From NCBI GenBank assembly GCA_902633655.1, contig CACPHA010000004.1, positions 1-49,874 on the forward strand: a stretch of DNA of 49,874 nucleotides, given 5' to 3'. A model generated the notes under the pieces. That model was not told the origin of the DNA, made no database searches, and saw nothing but the letters and a program-made list of their open reading frames with translations. The position numbers and the translations under genes are program-made. This document shows, piece after piece, positions 19,703 to 29,167 of this stretch (position 1 is its first letter; the number at the start of each line of letters is the position of its first letter). This DNA is from Paracoccaceae bacterium. GTDB lineage: Bacteria; Pseudomonadota; Alphaproteobacteria; Rhodobacterales; Rhodobacteraceae.

Positions 19703-21640
19703 ATGTGGAAATTTCAGATTAATAGTTCCGGGGAAACACAAGGATGGAATGACAACGGGATACAGACATTCCGCCACAACATACTCAAAAGCTTAGCTAG
19801 AGAAATTATTCAAAACAGTATTGATGCCCGGCAGAACAATGGTGGGCCAGTTAGAGTCGATTTTAGGTTAGAACGGCTTTCTAAGATTTCCATACCAGGT
19901 GTAGATGAATTAGAAGCACGCCTCGTTGCCATCAAGAGTGCTGATGGTAAAAATGAGGGTGATGCACATATTAGCGAGATGGAAGAGGCACATTCTTGTA
20001 TATCAAAGTCTGCTTTGAATGTGCTTATAATTTCTGACTCCAACACTAACGGTATGCCATATTATGGCGAAGGCACAAGTTCACCGTTGTTCAGATATAT
20101 CAAAGCCACTGGTAGCTCTGGTGGCTCGCAGGCTCGGGCCGGTTCACATGGTTTAGGTAAAGCGGCTCCATTAGCATCGTCGCCATTGAGAACAATTTAT
20201 GTTTCTACCTTTTGGGACGACGAAGGCGAGATAAAACGCCATTACCAGGGCAGAACGAGGTTGATGAGCCTCACTACGGAGGATGGTATTACAAGTGGAA
20301 CTGGATATTGGGGTACGCATGAATATCAGCCATTAACTAAGTTAGATAACACTAATTTTGACTGGTTAAAAAGGACTGTGGCCGGCTCGACGGTCGCAGT
20401 TCCTGGGTTTCGAACGAATGTCAAAGAATGGTCGGCAATTTTAGCTGGCTACATCGTTTCAGAATTTTTCGCAGCGCTGCACACTAACGCGCTCGAAGTG
20501 ACAATAGTTGACTCAGTTAGGCAAGGAAAGGCGCAAACCTATACTCTCAACTCAAGAACTGTCAGTAATAGAAATAAGTTTTTCAAAAGTGAATTCATAA
20601 GGGAAGAAATTCAAAATTATTTGAATAAAAACGATGATGCTCTGTCGGATGCAGAGTATTTTTACGATTGTCTCAATGAAAGTGACTCGGAACTCATTAA
20701 ACTCATTTTTGATGTTCAGCATCTCGGATCAGTTCGATTAAGGCTCAAGATTCTAGAGGGTGCGCCAAGAAAAGTTTGCCTGATCCGGCGCGATATGAAA
20801 ATTACTGATAATCTGCAAACCAAAGGCGGAATGTGGTCACCAGGCCACGTGCCCCCCAAGATCAAAGATTTTTGTGGCGTCATTGATATTTTGAGCGAAG
20901 AGGGCGAGCGTATGATCCGCTCAATGGAGCCTCCACAACATGATAATTTATCGCCAGACAATATGCCCGAGGTAGACCGAGAAATAGGCCGTGAGCTTTA
21001 TAGAGAGTTAAGTCAAAAAATAAGAAATATTGTGGAAGAGTATGCAACTACTGAAATTGCACAGGAGCGCATAGTATCAGAACTAAGTGAATATTTTTAT
21101 GATGACACAGAATTCGATGCAAACGCTCCCACAGTTACTCAAGAACAGGATCCAAATGGGCGAAATGTGATAAGTTTAGCGCCACTTAAGGCAAGAAAAA
21201 CTAGTCCTCAAAACGAAGTCGCAATTGAAGATAATGATGATGGTGAGGGCGGAGCTGGTGGAGAAGATGGAAGCGGCGGTGGTGGAAGTTCTGGGCACGG
21301 TGGCGGACGGGGTACTGGCACGGGTGGTACAGGTACTAAAGGCATTTCCCAAAATAGAATAAAATTACAGCGTCAACGAATATGGAAAAAGGGTAACAAA
21401 TACAGATTATCAGCCGTGGTAGATGAACCTTTCATCGGAAATATCCAAGTTTTCGAAGTAGGGATGATCGGTCATGAGTTAATAAAAATCAAGTCTACAA
21501 ATATTGGTGAACTAAAAAGGGATGGCGTTGTTGCCGTCAAAAATGACGATTTCGTATCTAATAAATTGATGTTAGATTTAGAGTTTGAAAACGCGCCGAT
21601 CGGTGGACTAACTGTCGTAGCCTCCAAGGGTGAACCATGA
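19703..21640 (+). CDS. GHKL/HATPase-fold ATPase (MutL/MORC-like class), operon I copy
   Basis: LAREIIQNSIDAR (N-box), NVLIISDSNTNGMPY, AGSHGLGKAA; paralogous in layout to 27254-29167. Confidence 0.8.
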   Translation: MWKFQINSSGETQGWNDNGIQTFRHNILKSLAREIIQNSIDARQNNGGPVRVDFRLERLSKISIPGVDELEARLVAIKSADGKNEGDAHISEMEEAHSCISKSALNVLIISDSNTNGMPYYGEGTSSPLFRYIKATGSSGGSQARAGSHGLGKAAPLASSPLRTIYVSTFWDDEGEIKRHYQGRTRLMSLTTEDGITSGTGYWGTHEYQPLTKLDNTNFDWLKRTVAGSTVAVPGFRTNVKEWSAILAGYIVSEFFAALHTNALEVTIVDSVRQGKAQTYTLNSRTVSNRNKFFKSEFIREEIQNYLNKNDDALSDAEYFYDCLNESDSELIKLIFDVQHLGSVRLRLKILEGAPRKVCLIRRDMKITDNLQTKGGMWSPGHVPPKIKDFCGVIDILSEEGERMIRSMEPPQHDNLSPDNMPEVDREIGRELYRELSQKIRNIVEEYATTEIAQERIVSELSEYFYDDTEFDANAPTVTQEQDPNGRNVISLAPLKARKTSPQNEVAIEDNDDGEGGAGGEDGSGGGGSSGHGGGRGTGTGGTGTKGISQNRIKLQRQRIWKKGNKYRLSAVVDEPFIGNIQVFEVGMIGHELIKIKSTNIGELKRDGVVAVKNDDFVSNKLMLDLEFENAPIGGLTVVASKGEP

Positions 21641-22482
21641 AATATGATCATAACAAGTCATACGGCTATCCAATATTAAGACCTGTTTTGGACGATGTAA
21701 TTAACGAAAGTGATTACGTTGGGTATAGTTTTGAACCGTCATTCAATCCAATGGTGCTACCAAAAAATCCAAAAAAACTTTGCATAGAAGTAGAAACATA
21801 TTTGCAGGAGCCAACTTTAAAAATTGCAGTCATAGAGAAAAGGGCTAAAATCAAGCTAATCGTAGCATGCAGAGAAACTTTCTTTACAAAAAGTTTTGAT
21901 ATTGGTGTTGATATGGACACCGTAGAATTACAAGCTGAGGATGTGCACGGTCGAGTTGAGCTAACACTTTTTGTTATTGCTCAAGAGGATTTTCAGTTAT
22001 CTAGTGATAAGTTCCACCCTGATTTTGATGATGAAGCTTTCAATATTATTAAGGGTAATATCCTAGCACAATCTCTCACCCAGGAAATTTACATGCAGAA
22101 AGAATTTTTCAGAAATGCTAGATCTATTATATCTATTTCCGCAAATGATAGTTTGTCCGATGGAGAATATGTAGTTTCGCTTGATAGTGATTACATCGAG
22201 ATTTCAATGAATTCAGCGTTGAACGCTAAAATTAATGGCTTGCTAGAAACTAATGCTAATGAGCCAATAGAAGCATTAAATTCTATTTTTGTACCGGCAG
22301 TGACACATGCTTTACACGAATTAAATTCGCGTGAAGTGCTTGAAGAATACAAATGGGCACAGGTCTTAAAAATGCAATTAGAAACGATCAAAAACCAGCA
22401 ACCGATTAGAGATGAAGTATATAATCAGGCTCAAACTTTGTTTAAAAAGCCGCTTTCAAAAATCGCCGAGATATCTGAATGA
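21637..22482 (+). CDS. Middle protein of the GHKL module, operon I copy
   Basis: 4-nt overlap with the ATPase gene; shares the SYGYPILRPVLDD.../...CRETFFTKSFDIG...D.HG..E layout with 26425-27264 (SFPYPVLTPIDQGDDYIDGSFE...CAETLFRKAFLLG...YDFHGGVSFTPMIV). Confidence 0.7.
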   Translation: MKYDHNKSYGYPILRPVLDDVINESDYVGYSFEPSFNPMVLPKNPKKLCIEVETYLQEPTLKIAVIEKRAKIKLIVACRETFFTKSFDIGVDMDTVELQAEDVHGRVELTLFVIAQEDFQLSSDKFHPDFDDEAFNIIKGNILAQSLTQEIYMQKEFFRNARSIISISANDSLSDGEYVVSLDSDYIEISMNSALNAKINGLLETNANEPIEALNSIFVPAVTHALHELNSREVLEEYKWAQVLKMQLETIKNQQPIRDEVYNQAQTLFKKPLSKIAEISE

Positions 22483-23246
22483 CAGAGATCCCAATTATTT
22501 CGCAGAATATGTTGAGCTCACTTTACACTAATGTTGAGGTTAACAAAAATTCGTATTTTAGAAATGGCCTAGAGAAAATCATAGGAGATTCACTCAGGAA
22601 ATTACATAATACGACAATCAAGCAAAATTTATCAGTCGATCTTCGTTGGAATGCCCATGCGCTAGCAGGCGAGCTTGATGCCGTAAATTCAAGAATTTTG
22701 TATTCTTCATTGGAAGGAATGACACCCTATCAGGCTCGAGATGAACGTATTTTGGCGGCAATAACGCATCTGTATGCGCGTGAATATACTGTGCAACGTC
22801 ATAAGATTGAAGAAAATGATACAGATAAAATTAAGCGACACTTCTTCGCCCGAGGAAATGGATCACGAAGTATAGAACGTGATAATTCAATTGGGCGGTT
22901 ATGGTGGAATGGCTACCTTATTTCCCGATGCAAGGAAGGTGAAGATTTTGACGAACTATTGTCTATATTATGTACCGATACCGATTTCAGAGCTCAACTG
23001 ATAGAGCGCCCCAGTGCTTCTACAATACCTCAAGCTGCGCTTGCTATTTTGATATGTAAGAAAAATTTCCAAACGCAAGAACCACACAATGAATTCTTTA
23101 AAGGACGAGGCTCTGAAGCCCCTTTTCGAAGATGGTTTCGTAAAATTAATCTTTACGGTGGCGCGAAGTTGTTCGCATCGATGGAATACGCAGAACTGTA
23201 TAAACTTTTCTGGGACGCCATGATAGAAATCAATGACCGTGAATAA
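22479..23246 (+). CDS. DUF6339-like protein, operon I copy
   Basis: FFARGNGSRSIERDNSIGRLWWNGYLISR...LIERPSASTIPQAALAILI, homologous to the 25691-26425 product; 4-nt overlap upstream. Confidence 0.65.
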   Translation: MTEIPIISQNMLSSLYTNVEVNKNSYFRNGLEKIIGDSLRKLHNTTIKQNLSVDLRWNAHALAGELDAVNSRILYSSLEGMTPYQARDERILAAITHLYAREYTVQRHKIEENDTDKIKRHFFARGNGSRSIERDNSIGRLWWNGYLISRCKEGEDFDELLSILCTDTDFRAQLIERPSASTIPQAALAILICKKNFQTQEPHNEFFKGRGSEAPFRRWFRKINLYGGAKLFASMEYAELYKLFWDAMIEINDRE

Positions 23247-23574
23247 ATCTATTGATTTTATAAACTATTCTTCTTGCTCCAAATCTGTGCAATTCACATT
23301 CCCAAACACGAAAATATTTTATTTTTGAATTCTTATAATGAGATCTTACTTCCAAATCACGACTCATAATCGCACTCACTTTAGATCTCCACAAATCAGA
23401 TATATTCCATTCTTTGCACGCATGCCCATGCCAAAAACATCCATGTACAAATATTGCACACCTGCCTTGGTTTACTAAAAAATCAGGTCGACCAAAGTGT
23501 TGCGTAGCTCTCTGCACATATTTAATTTCTGCCTTTTTGAGTTCAACGGCAAGTTCTTGCTCCAATGCACTCAT
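23230..23574 (-). CDS. vsr: Very short patch repair endonuclease (Vsr)
   Basis: RPDFLVNQGRCAIFVHGCFWHGHACKEW, a hallmark Vsr motif. Confidence 0.88.
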   Translation of the reverse strand: MSALEQELAVELKKAEIKYVQRATQHFGRPDFLVNQGRCAIFVHGCFWHGHACKEWNISDLWRSKVSAIMSRDLEVRSHYKNSKIKYFRVWECELHRFGARRIVYKINRFIHGH

Positions 23575-23579
23575 TCTTT

Positions 23580-25631
23580 TCAGCTCACAGCATAAGGCCG
23601 TAAATTTGATATAAAAACAATTTCACCACCCTGTTTTTGATATTGGTGAACAAATTTAGCGAGTTGTCTTAATTTAAATTCTGGGACGTGCTCTCCCCTG
23701 CGTAATTTTTCAATGTCATTATTTTTTCCCTCAGACATCTGTCTTCCAATAAATGTCTTTATGTTTGACCAACAGTCAGGATGAATAGAAAGTAATTTAA
23801 CTTCATCCACTAAGTCCTCCAAGATTGCGCGTTCTTTCTCGGCTTCCGCTCTGATTTTATCAGCAAAATCTTTTGCAACAATGGTACCAGGCAACTCTGA
23901 TAGTGAAAGTATATCAAAATTTTCTAACATATTCCGCCAACATTGTTCATTTTTGGCGTAGGTCGTAGGATTGCCAGCGTAACCGAGGAGGTGTGCATTT
24001 ACGCTTTCGGCTACATCCAACAGGACCTGCAACAATAATTCAGGTGTTTTTTGTTTCTTCCACAAAGACATAACATCTATGGAGAGCTCGTGCTCTTTCA
24101 GAGAATATGCAAACCACGCAACACTATAGGCAACAACGTTTGCTGGAAATCCTGAGTACCATGGTTGTTTGGGTATTTCTTTTCTAAAATCGCGATAGAT
24201 CATCGTTTTTATAATTGCGTCCAAAAAATACTGCTTATTATATTTTTCTGGAGTTTTTTCCATTTCTATAGATTTTGCGAAAATTTTAAAATTACCCTGG
24301 GCACCCTTACTGACTTCGTGGGGTTTTATATCCCAAGCGTTCAATACTAAGGCCAAGTCTGTTTTTGTAAGCATTTTGGGTTTGGGGTATGTTCTTTGAA
24401 ACTCTCGTTTTTTAGCAGGTGTTAAATCGCCCTGCTCATTCAAATATTGCCCACGAGAGCGTTCATAAAACCAGCGTTCACTTCTGGCACTCCCTTGGAT
24501 TATTGGGGGAATAGTGGTTCGTGAAAATTCTTCAATACGCTGGTGGAAGGGACTGTTCGAAAATAAATCTGCCTCACTTACTGGATTTTGGCTGTTCGCG
24601 AACTTTGCGATATTTGGAACAATCGTGTCAATTATTCCTTCATCGGTTATCACATTCAATTTCATTTGAACATCGACGCCCTTGAGATCGATCCCCTCTT
24701 TGTGTGCGTTATATATTTGCGCAGTAGTTTGACCACCGTTCACAATTTGCAAATTTTCTAATTCCAAAATTTTATTTTCGTCAGAAAACCTTATACCCTT
24801 TGCGGTCGAGGTAATACCATTGTTATATGCAAAAAATCGCTGAGGGTTTTCACTGAGCGTGATCTTTATTCCTTTATTAACCTTTGAGCGATTTTGCAGA
24901 AAGCTACGTACATTTTGCTCCAATACACGTGATCTGTATCGACCGTAAATTTCAGCCAGCTTATCCGCGGGCATGACTACAAGATAAGAAGTTAAATCGT
25001 CAGACTTTGAAGCTTCCAATGCCGCAAGCGGCGCATCTTCAAAGCTTATAATGATTTGCTCTCGTTCATTCCCGGAGCTTTCCACTTCAAAAAAACGTTG
25101 TAAATCCCAAATTCCAACAGCCACTTTTTTGCCAAAAAGCGTACCTTTTTCACTATGTTCATACCTTTTGCTTAACAGCTTATTTGTGATAAAAATCACC
25201 TTCAATGTTTTTGTTCCTGGCCATTGATTTTTCAATTCTTTTATCAAAAAGAAAGTGTCAGTTCGGGCTAAAGAGGAGCTCCAGCCATCATCTTTTTCAA
25301 ATACTTTTTTAAGAAAGCGCTGCACTCTCTGAAATGCAGGTTTTAGATCTGAATTTGTCAAATTTTTAATATTGTCCTGCTCCATCTCTTCAAAAAGATT
25401 CACAAACAAAGTAAATTCGCCAAAAACAGGATCGAAGGAATACGCCGATATCGTGGATTTTATCTCATCACGGTCGTCAACGCTTAGTATTTCGTAGGCA
25501 TCGATCTCACCTGTTTCAGTAACACGATCGAGAGAACATTCTAAAAAAGCGTTGGACTTAATCTGACCCGTCTCAATAGCTATTTCCCGTACTTCTTCCA
25601 TGAGTATGTCAAAATATTCTACTAATTCCAT
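23580..25631 (-). CDS. AIPR (abortive infection phage resistance) family protein
   Basis: RFFAYNNGITSTAKGIRF...LQIVNGGQTTAQIYNAHKEG, AIPR-type core. Confidence 0.8.
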   Translation of the reverse strand: MELVEYFDILMEEVREIAIETGQIKSNAFLECSLDRVTETGEIDAYEILSVDDRDEIKSTISAYSFDPVFGEFTLFVNLFEEMEQDNIKNLTNSDLKPAFQRVQRFLKKVFEKDDGWSSSLARTDTFFLIKELKNQWPGTKTLKVIFITNKLLSKRYEHSEKGTLFGKKVAVGIWDLQRFFEVESSGNEREQIIISFEDAPLAALEASKSDDLTSYLVVMPADKLAEIYGRYRSRVLEQNVRSFLQNRSKVNKGIKITLSENPQRFFAYNNGITSTAKGIRFSDENKILELENLQIVNGGQTTAQIYNAHKEGIDLKGVDVQMKLNVITDEGIIDTIVPNIAKFANSQNPVSEADLFSNSPFHQRIEEFSRTTIPPIIQGSARSERWFYERSRGQYLNEQGDLTPAKKREFQRTYPKPKMLTKTDLALVLNAWDIKPHEVSKGAQGNFKIFAKSIEMEKTPEKYNKQYFLDAIIKTMIYRDFRKEIPKQPWYSGFPANVVAYSVAWFAYSLKEHELSIDVMSLWKKQKTPELLLQVLLDVAESVNAHLLGYAGNPTTYAKNEQCWRNMLENFDILSLSELPGTIVAKDFADKIRAEAEKERAILEDLVDEVKLLSIHPDCWSNIKTFIGRQMSEGKNNDIEKLRRGEHVPEFKLRQLAKFVHQYQKQGGEIVFISNLRPYAVS

Positions 25632-25690
25632 GAATCGCCCCCGCCGAAAAAGCAGGAAATCTTACACTCTAGAAAAGTTTTGTAAAGGTT

Positions 25691-26425
25691 TTAATTCAAC
25701 GAATATGCATGACGATAGAGCGGTTCCAGTAAAGACGTAAGTGCATCATCACTTAGGCTAGTCAGATTTGCTCTTTTACTAATCATATCGATACTTTTCA
25801 TAAAGGACCGAAAATTGTCTCTATTATAATCGCAATCAGCTGCAAAATATTTCTGCGAAATCTTTAGTATTGAGGCCACAACATTGAAGGCACTTGCAGA
25901 GGATGTGCGCTCAAGAAGACTGGAGCGATAGTCACTATTAAAAAATAGCATCTCCAATACTTCATCAGATGTTGCGCCTGGTACCAGATTTGCTACACGT
26001 CCCATCCACCAAAGTCGTGAAATAGCATTATCACGAATCCTGTTCCTATTATTTTTTGCGAACCAGTGGTCATTCACATGGTTCGGACGGTTTTGTGACT
26101 TTGCTAACGGCCATCGTCTACGAACGTATTCAGAAAGTTCTGCAAAACAAAGAGTTGTCCATAATCGTTCGTCTGTCGCTTCAGCAGGGGTTAATTGGCT
26201 TAGAAGTTTAGAAATGATTATACAGTTTTGACTATCCATATTTTTTTCTTGGGAGACCCCTCGAGGCATAATAAGTGGAAATTCTGTATGTAAACTCACC
26301 TTAATCTCAACAAATTTGAGACTAAGTTGAGCTGAAAGCTCAGTAAAATTAACTTCTACAAATTCGGGTGTGAGGGTAACTGCGCGTCTAAGCACTTCTA
26401 GACTATCTGAGGTTAATACCTGCAT
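25691..26425 (-). CDS. DUF6339-like protein, operon II copy
   Basis: HWFAKNNRNRIRDNAISRLWWMGRVANL...SSLLERTSSASAFNVVASILK. Confidence 0.65.
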   Translation of the reverse strand: MQVLTSDSLEVLRRAVTLTPEFVEVNFTELSAQLSLKFVEIKVSLHTEFPLIMPRGVSQEKNMDSQNCIIISKLLSQLTPAEATDERLWTTLCFAELSEYVRRRWPLAKSQNRPNHVNDHWFAKNNRNRIRDNAISRLWWMGRVANLVPGATSDEVLEMLFFNSDYRSSLLERTSSASAFNVVASILKISQKYFAADCDYNRDNFRSFMKSIDMISKRANLTSLSDDALTSLLEPLYRHAYSLN

Positions 26426-27264
26426 TAGCCTTCTCCCAAGGAAGGTAATTTTGCCAGGCCAAGATGGCCTATAAGACTTTGAACCAAAATATTTACCTCA
26501 TTAAAATCAAATTGTTTTGGGACGGAAAGTTCTCGCTCATTGAGTTTTTTGACCAGTGCGTTCGCCCATTTGTACTGCAGAGCGTCTTCATTGAGCACAA
26601 GCTCCTGAATTGCTAGCACCAAACAATCTTTAAAAATGGTCATCGCAAAAATTGGCTCTGACTTACGGTTTTTTGATAGCAGAGTCCACTGCTCTCTTAA
26701 TTTTTCACCCATCGCAATGTAAATAAAATTTGGTGTCGTTTCTATAGAATAAGTATTAGGATCAAGCGTATGGTCAGTCCTTATTCTCACCAATGTCTCA
26801 AAAGATAATTTTATGAAATCTACGTTTTTTGCCACAGAGTTATCTATTGCCAATAGATCTCCTGGCATTAATTGGAAATATTGCGTCTCATACTCTGGGT
26901 TGAGGTCTACGCTGGTATATTCCTCCAGTCTGTCTGCAACAACAATCATGGGAGTAAAGCTCACGCCCCCATGGAAGTCATAGGCATTCAAATCAATTTC
27001 TCCTCTCGGACCTAACAAAAAAGCTTTTCTAAACAGCGTTTCCGCGCAATTGATTTCGATAACAAAGTTGGCGCTCCCCCGATCTATCAATTCTTGTATT
27101 TCGACCACAGACAGCATGTTGATGTAAGAAAGCGAAAATGTTCCATCGTCATTAACATTTTCTGGGAAACCAAGTACGCATTCAAACGACCCATCTATAT
27201 AATCGTCACCTTGGTCTATTGGCGTGAGGACTGGGTATGGAAATGACTGCGTATCAAACTTCAT
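26425..27264 (-). CDS. Middle protein of the GHKL module, operon II copy
   Basis: Same position, size and motif layout as 21637-22482. Confidence 0.68.
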   Translation of the reverse strand: MKFDTQSFPYPVLTPIDQGDDYIDGSFECVLGFPENVNDDGTFSLSYINMLSVVEIQELIDRGSANFVIEINCAETLFRKAFLLGPRGEIDLNAYDFHGGVSFTPMIVVADRLEEYTSVDLNPEYETQYFQLMPGDLLAIDNSVAKNVDFIKLSFETLVRIRTDHTLDPNTYSIETTPNFIYIAMGEKLREQWTLLSKNRKSEPIFAMTIFKDCLVLAIQELVLNEDALQYKWANALVKKLNERELSVPKQFDFNEVNILVQSLIGHLGLAKLPSLGEG

Positions 27265-29167
27265 TTAATTTCGCTTCTAGTACATATTGAGTGACATTTC
27301 TGTCAAAACATAGTTCGATACTATGCCTAACGTTGATGTCTAAAAAAATTTCAAGGATAAAACATACGTTGTTCTCTACAACAAAACCAATTGGCTCAGC
27401 ATCTTGCTCTCCCACGGCGAATATCTGAAATTGGCACTTTCCACTTAGCGGACTGTTGAAAAATATTTTAGCAGTATTGTTGGCGTAATGCGTAACTCTT
27501 AAATTGGTAGCATTGACGGATTTTGCTCTGCTAACCGTCTGCTCGGTGAACGCCATAGTGCCATCTATTTGTTTAACAACGGGTGGTTTCGATGGTAACT
27601 GATTAACTCCTGTAAATTTTCGCCTGCTCGCTAGTGAAAACATATCCTGTATAAAATCTAGCTCACCTTCACGCATGGATTGGTGATCAACCTTTTTGTT
27701 CACAACAGAGTTTAACGTGATTTTACTTCCTCTTTCGGCACCCTTACTGTTCGTATTCAAAGATTCTGAGAGCCCTCCGAAAATAAACGATAATCCTTCT
27801 AACTCTTCTTCAGCATTGATGGAAATAGATGCATGAGTTGCAATTACTTCTCTTATTTTTGATGTGAATTCTTTGTATTTACGCTTAGCTTGCGTGCGCG
27901 CTTTTTGGAATTTTATCCTATCAAATTCAAAATTATCATGCTTGGGATTTTCTAAATCTTTTAACAGTTGTGATCCCTTATCCCCTTTAACGCAGGCGAA
28001 GAGGTCAAAATTTCGAGTGCCTCGAAATCTTTCGAGACCGTTTGCTTTTTTTGTTATGAGCATGCCGTTCTGTCGAGCGATGCCGACGTTTCGCCCCTCG
28101 ACCGCGTTGCCAATTCTAATCCACCACAATACCTTCCCAAAATTTGGGATTTCCTGAGCGTTATGGAATTGGTAGTCAATTATAGTCTTTATTGACTCAA
28201 AGCTTTGTTTTATCTGATTTTTATCTGTATCTTCACTTGAAATATGTAGATTAGTAAGACACTCTTCATAAACTTCTTTAAGGTTTTCGCGGCTGATACA
28301 TTCATCGCCAACGGTCACTTCCAACTCATTTGTCATAATAGCATAGAAAAAGTTAGCTAATACCAAGATTTTTGTTTCTAAATAATCTGCCGAAGTGAAC
28401 CCACTATAAGGAACAAAAATTGATGTGCCCGCACTTTCTGAAAATGTGTTTCTGAGAGAGCACGACCATTCTGGGACGTTGTGACCCAGGAGAGGTAGGT
28501 TACCATCTTTTCTTCCAAAAAAACCGGTTCCCTGCGTGTAAACACCTGGGTTTGAAGGATCCTCATGTGTTTGTAAGATACATTTACCCTGAAATCGAAT
28601 TTCGTCTCCTTGACTGGTCGTAGTTTTCGTATGATAAAAAACCATACGCACGTCGCTTAAAGCAAAAAGTGCTTTCGACCCATGTCCAAAACTTCCCAAT
28701 GATGCCGCGTTACTTTTTTGACTGATACCTGCACCTTTAGTCATCGCGAACCAACTACCCCAAGGCTTGTCAATCGGTCCTGTTAAACCCGTAGTGTTTT
28801 CATCTTGAATGCACAATAAATTTACATTGGCTGTAGAATCAATTTTGTTGATTGCGTATTCGTAGAATTTTACTGCGGGCGGTAACTTTTGCCGGCGAGC
28901 AATTTTGACGCAGCTTATAAGGTCATTTCTTATTTCAGCAAAACCACTAAATTTTGACGTAGGTACTTTCTCAGCTTTGAATTGAACTCTCACAGCGCTC
29001 GATCTAAGTCGCTTTGCATCCAAAGAATTTTGGATGGTCTCCCGAACAATTGACGACAGCATATTACCTGAAAAGGTATCTATAGCGCCGTCATTCGCAC
29101 CAGCAGCTATACCGTCATTATTAGGCGGAAAGTGCCATCCTATCATTAGATAATCTTTCTTTGTCAA
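27254..29167 (-). CDS. GHKL/HATPase-fold ATPase (MutL/MORC-like class), operon II copy
   Basis: IVRETIQNSLDAKR, NLLCIQDENTTGLTG, LGSFGHGSKALFALSD. Confidence 0.8.
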   Translation of the reverse strand: MTKKDYLMIGWHFPPNNDGIAAGANDGAIDTFSGNMLSSIVRETIQNSLDAKRLRSSAVRVQFKAEKVPTSKFSGFAEIRNDLISCVKIARRQKLPPAVKFYEYAINKIDSTANVNLLCIQDENTTGLTGPIDKPWGSWFAMTKGAGISQKSNAASLGSFGHGSKALFALSDVRMVFYHTKTTTSQGDEIRFQGKCILQTHEDPSNPGVYTQGTGFFGRKDGNLPLLGHNVPEWSCSLRNTFSESAGTSIFVPYSGFTSADYLETKILVLANFFYAIMTNELEVTVGDECISRENLKEVYEECLTNLHISSEDTDKNQIKQSFESIKTIIDYQFHNAQEIPNFGKVLWWIRIGNAVEGRNVGIARQNGMLITKKANGLERFRGTRNFDLFACVKGDKGSQLLKDLENPKHDNFEFDRIKFQKARTQAKRKYKEFTSKIREVIATHASISINAEEELEGLSFIFGGLSESLNTNSKGAERGSKITLNSVVNKKVDHQSMREGELDFIQDMFSLASRRKFTGVNQLPSKPPVVKQIDGTMAFTEQTVSRAKSVNATNLRVTHYANNTAKIFFNSPLSGKCQFQIFAVGEQDAEPIGFVVENNVCFILEIFLDINVRHSIELCFDRNVTQYVLEAKLNEV

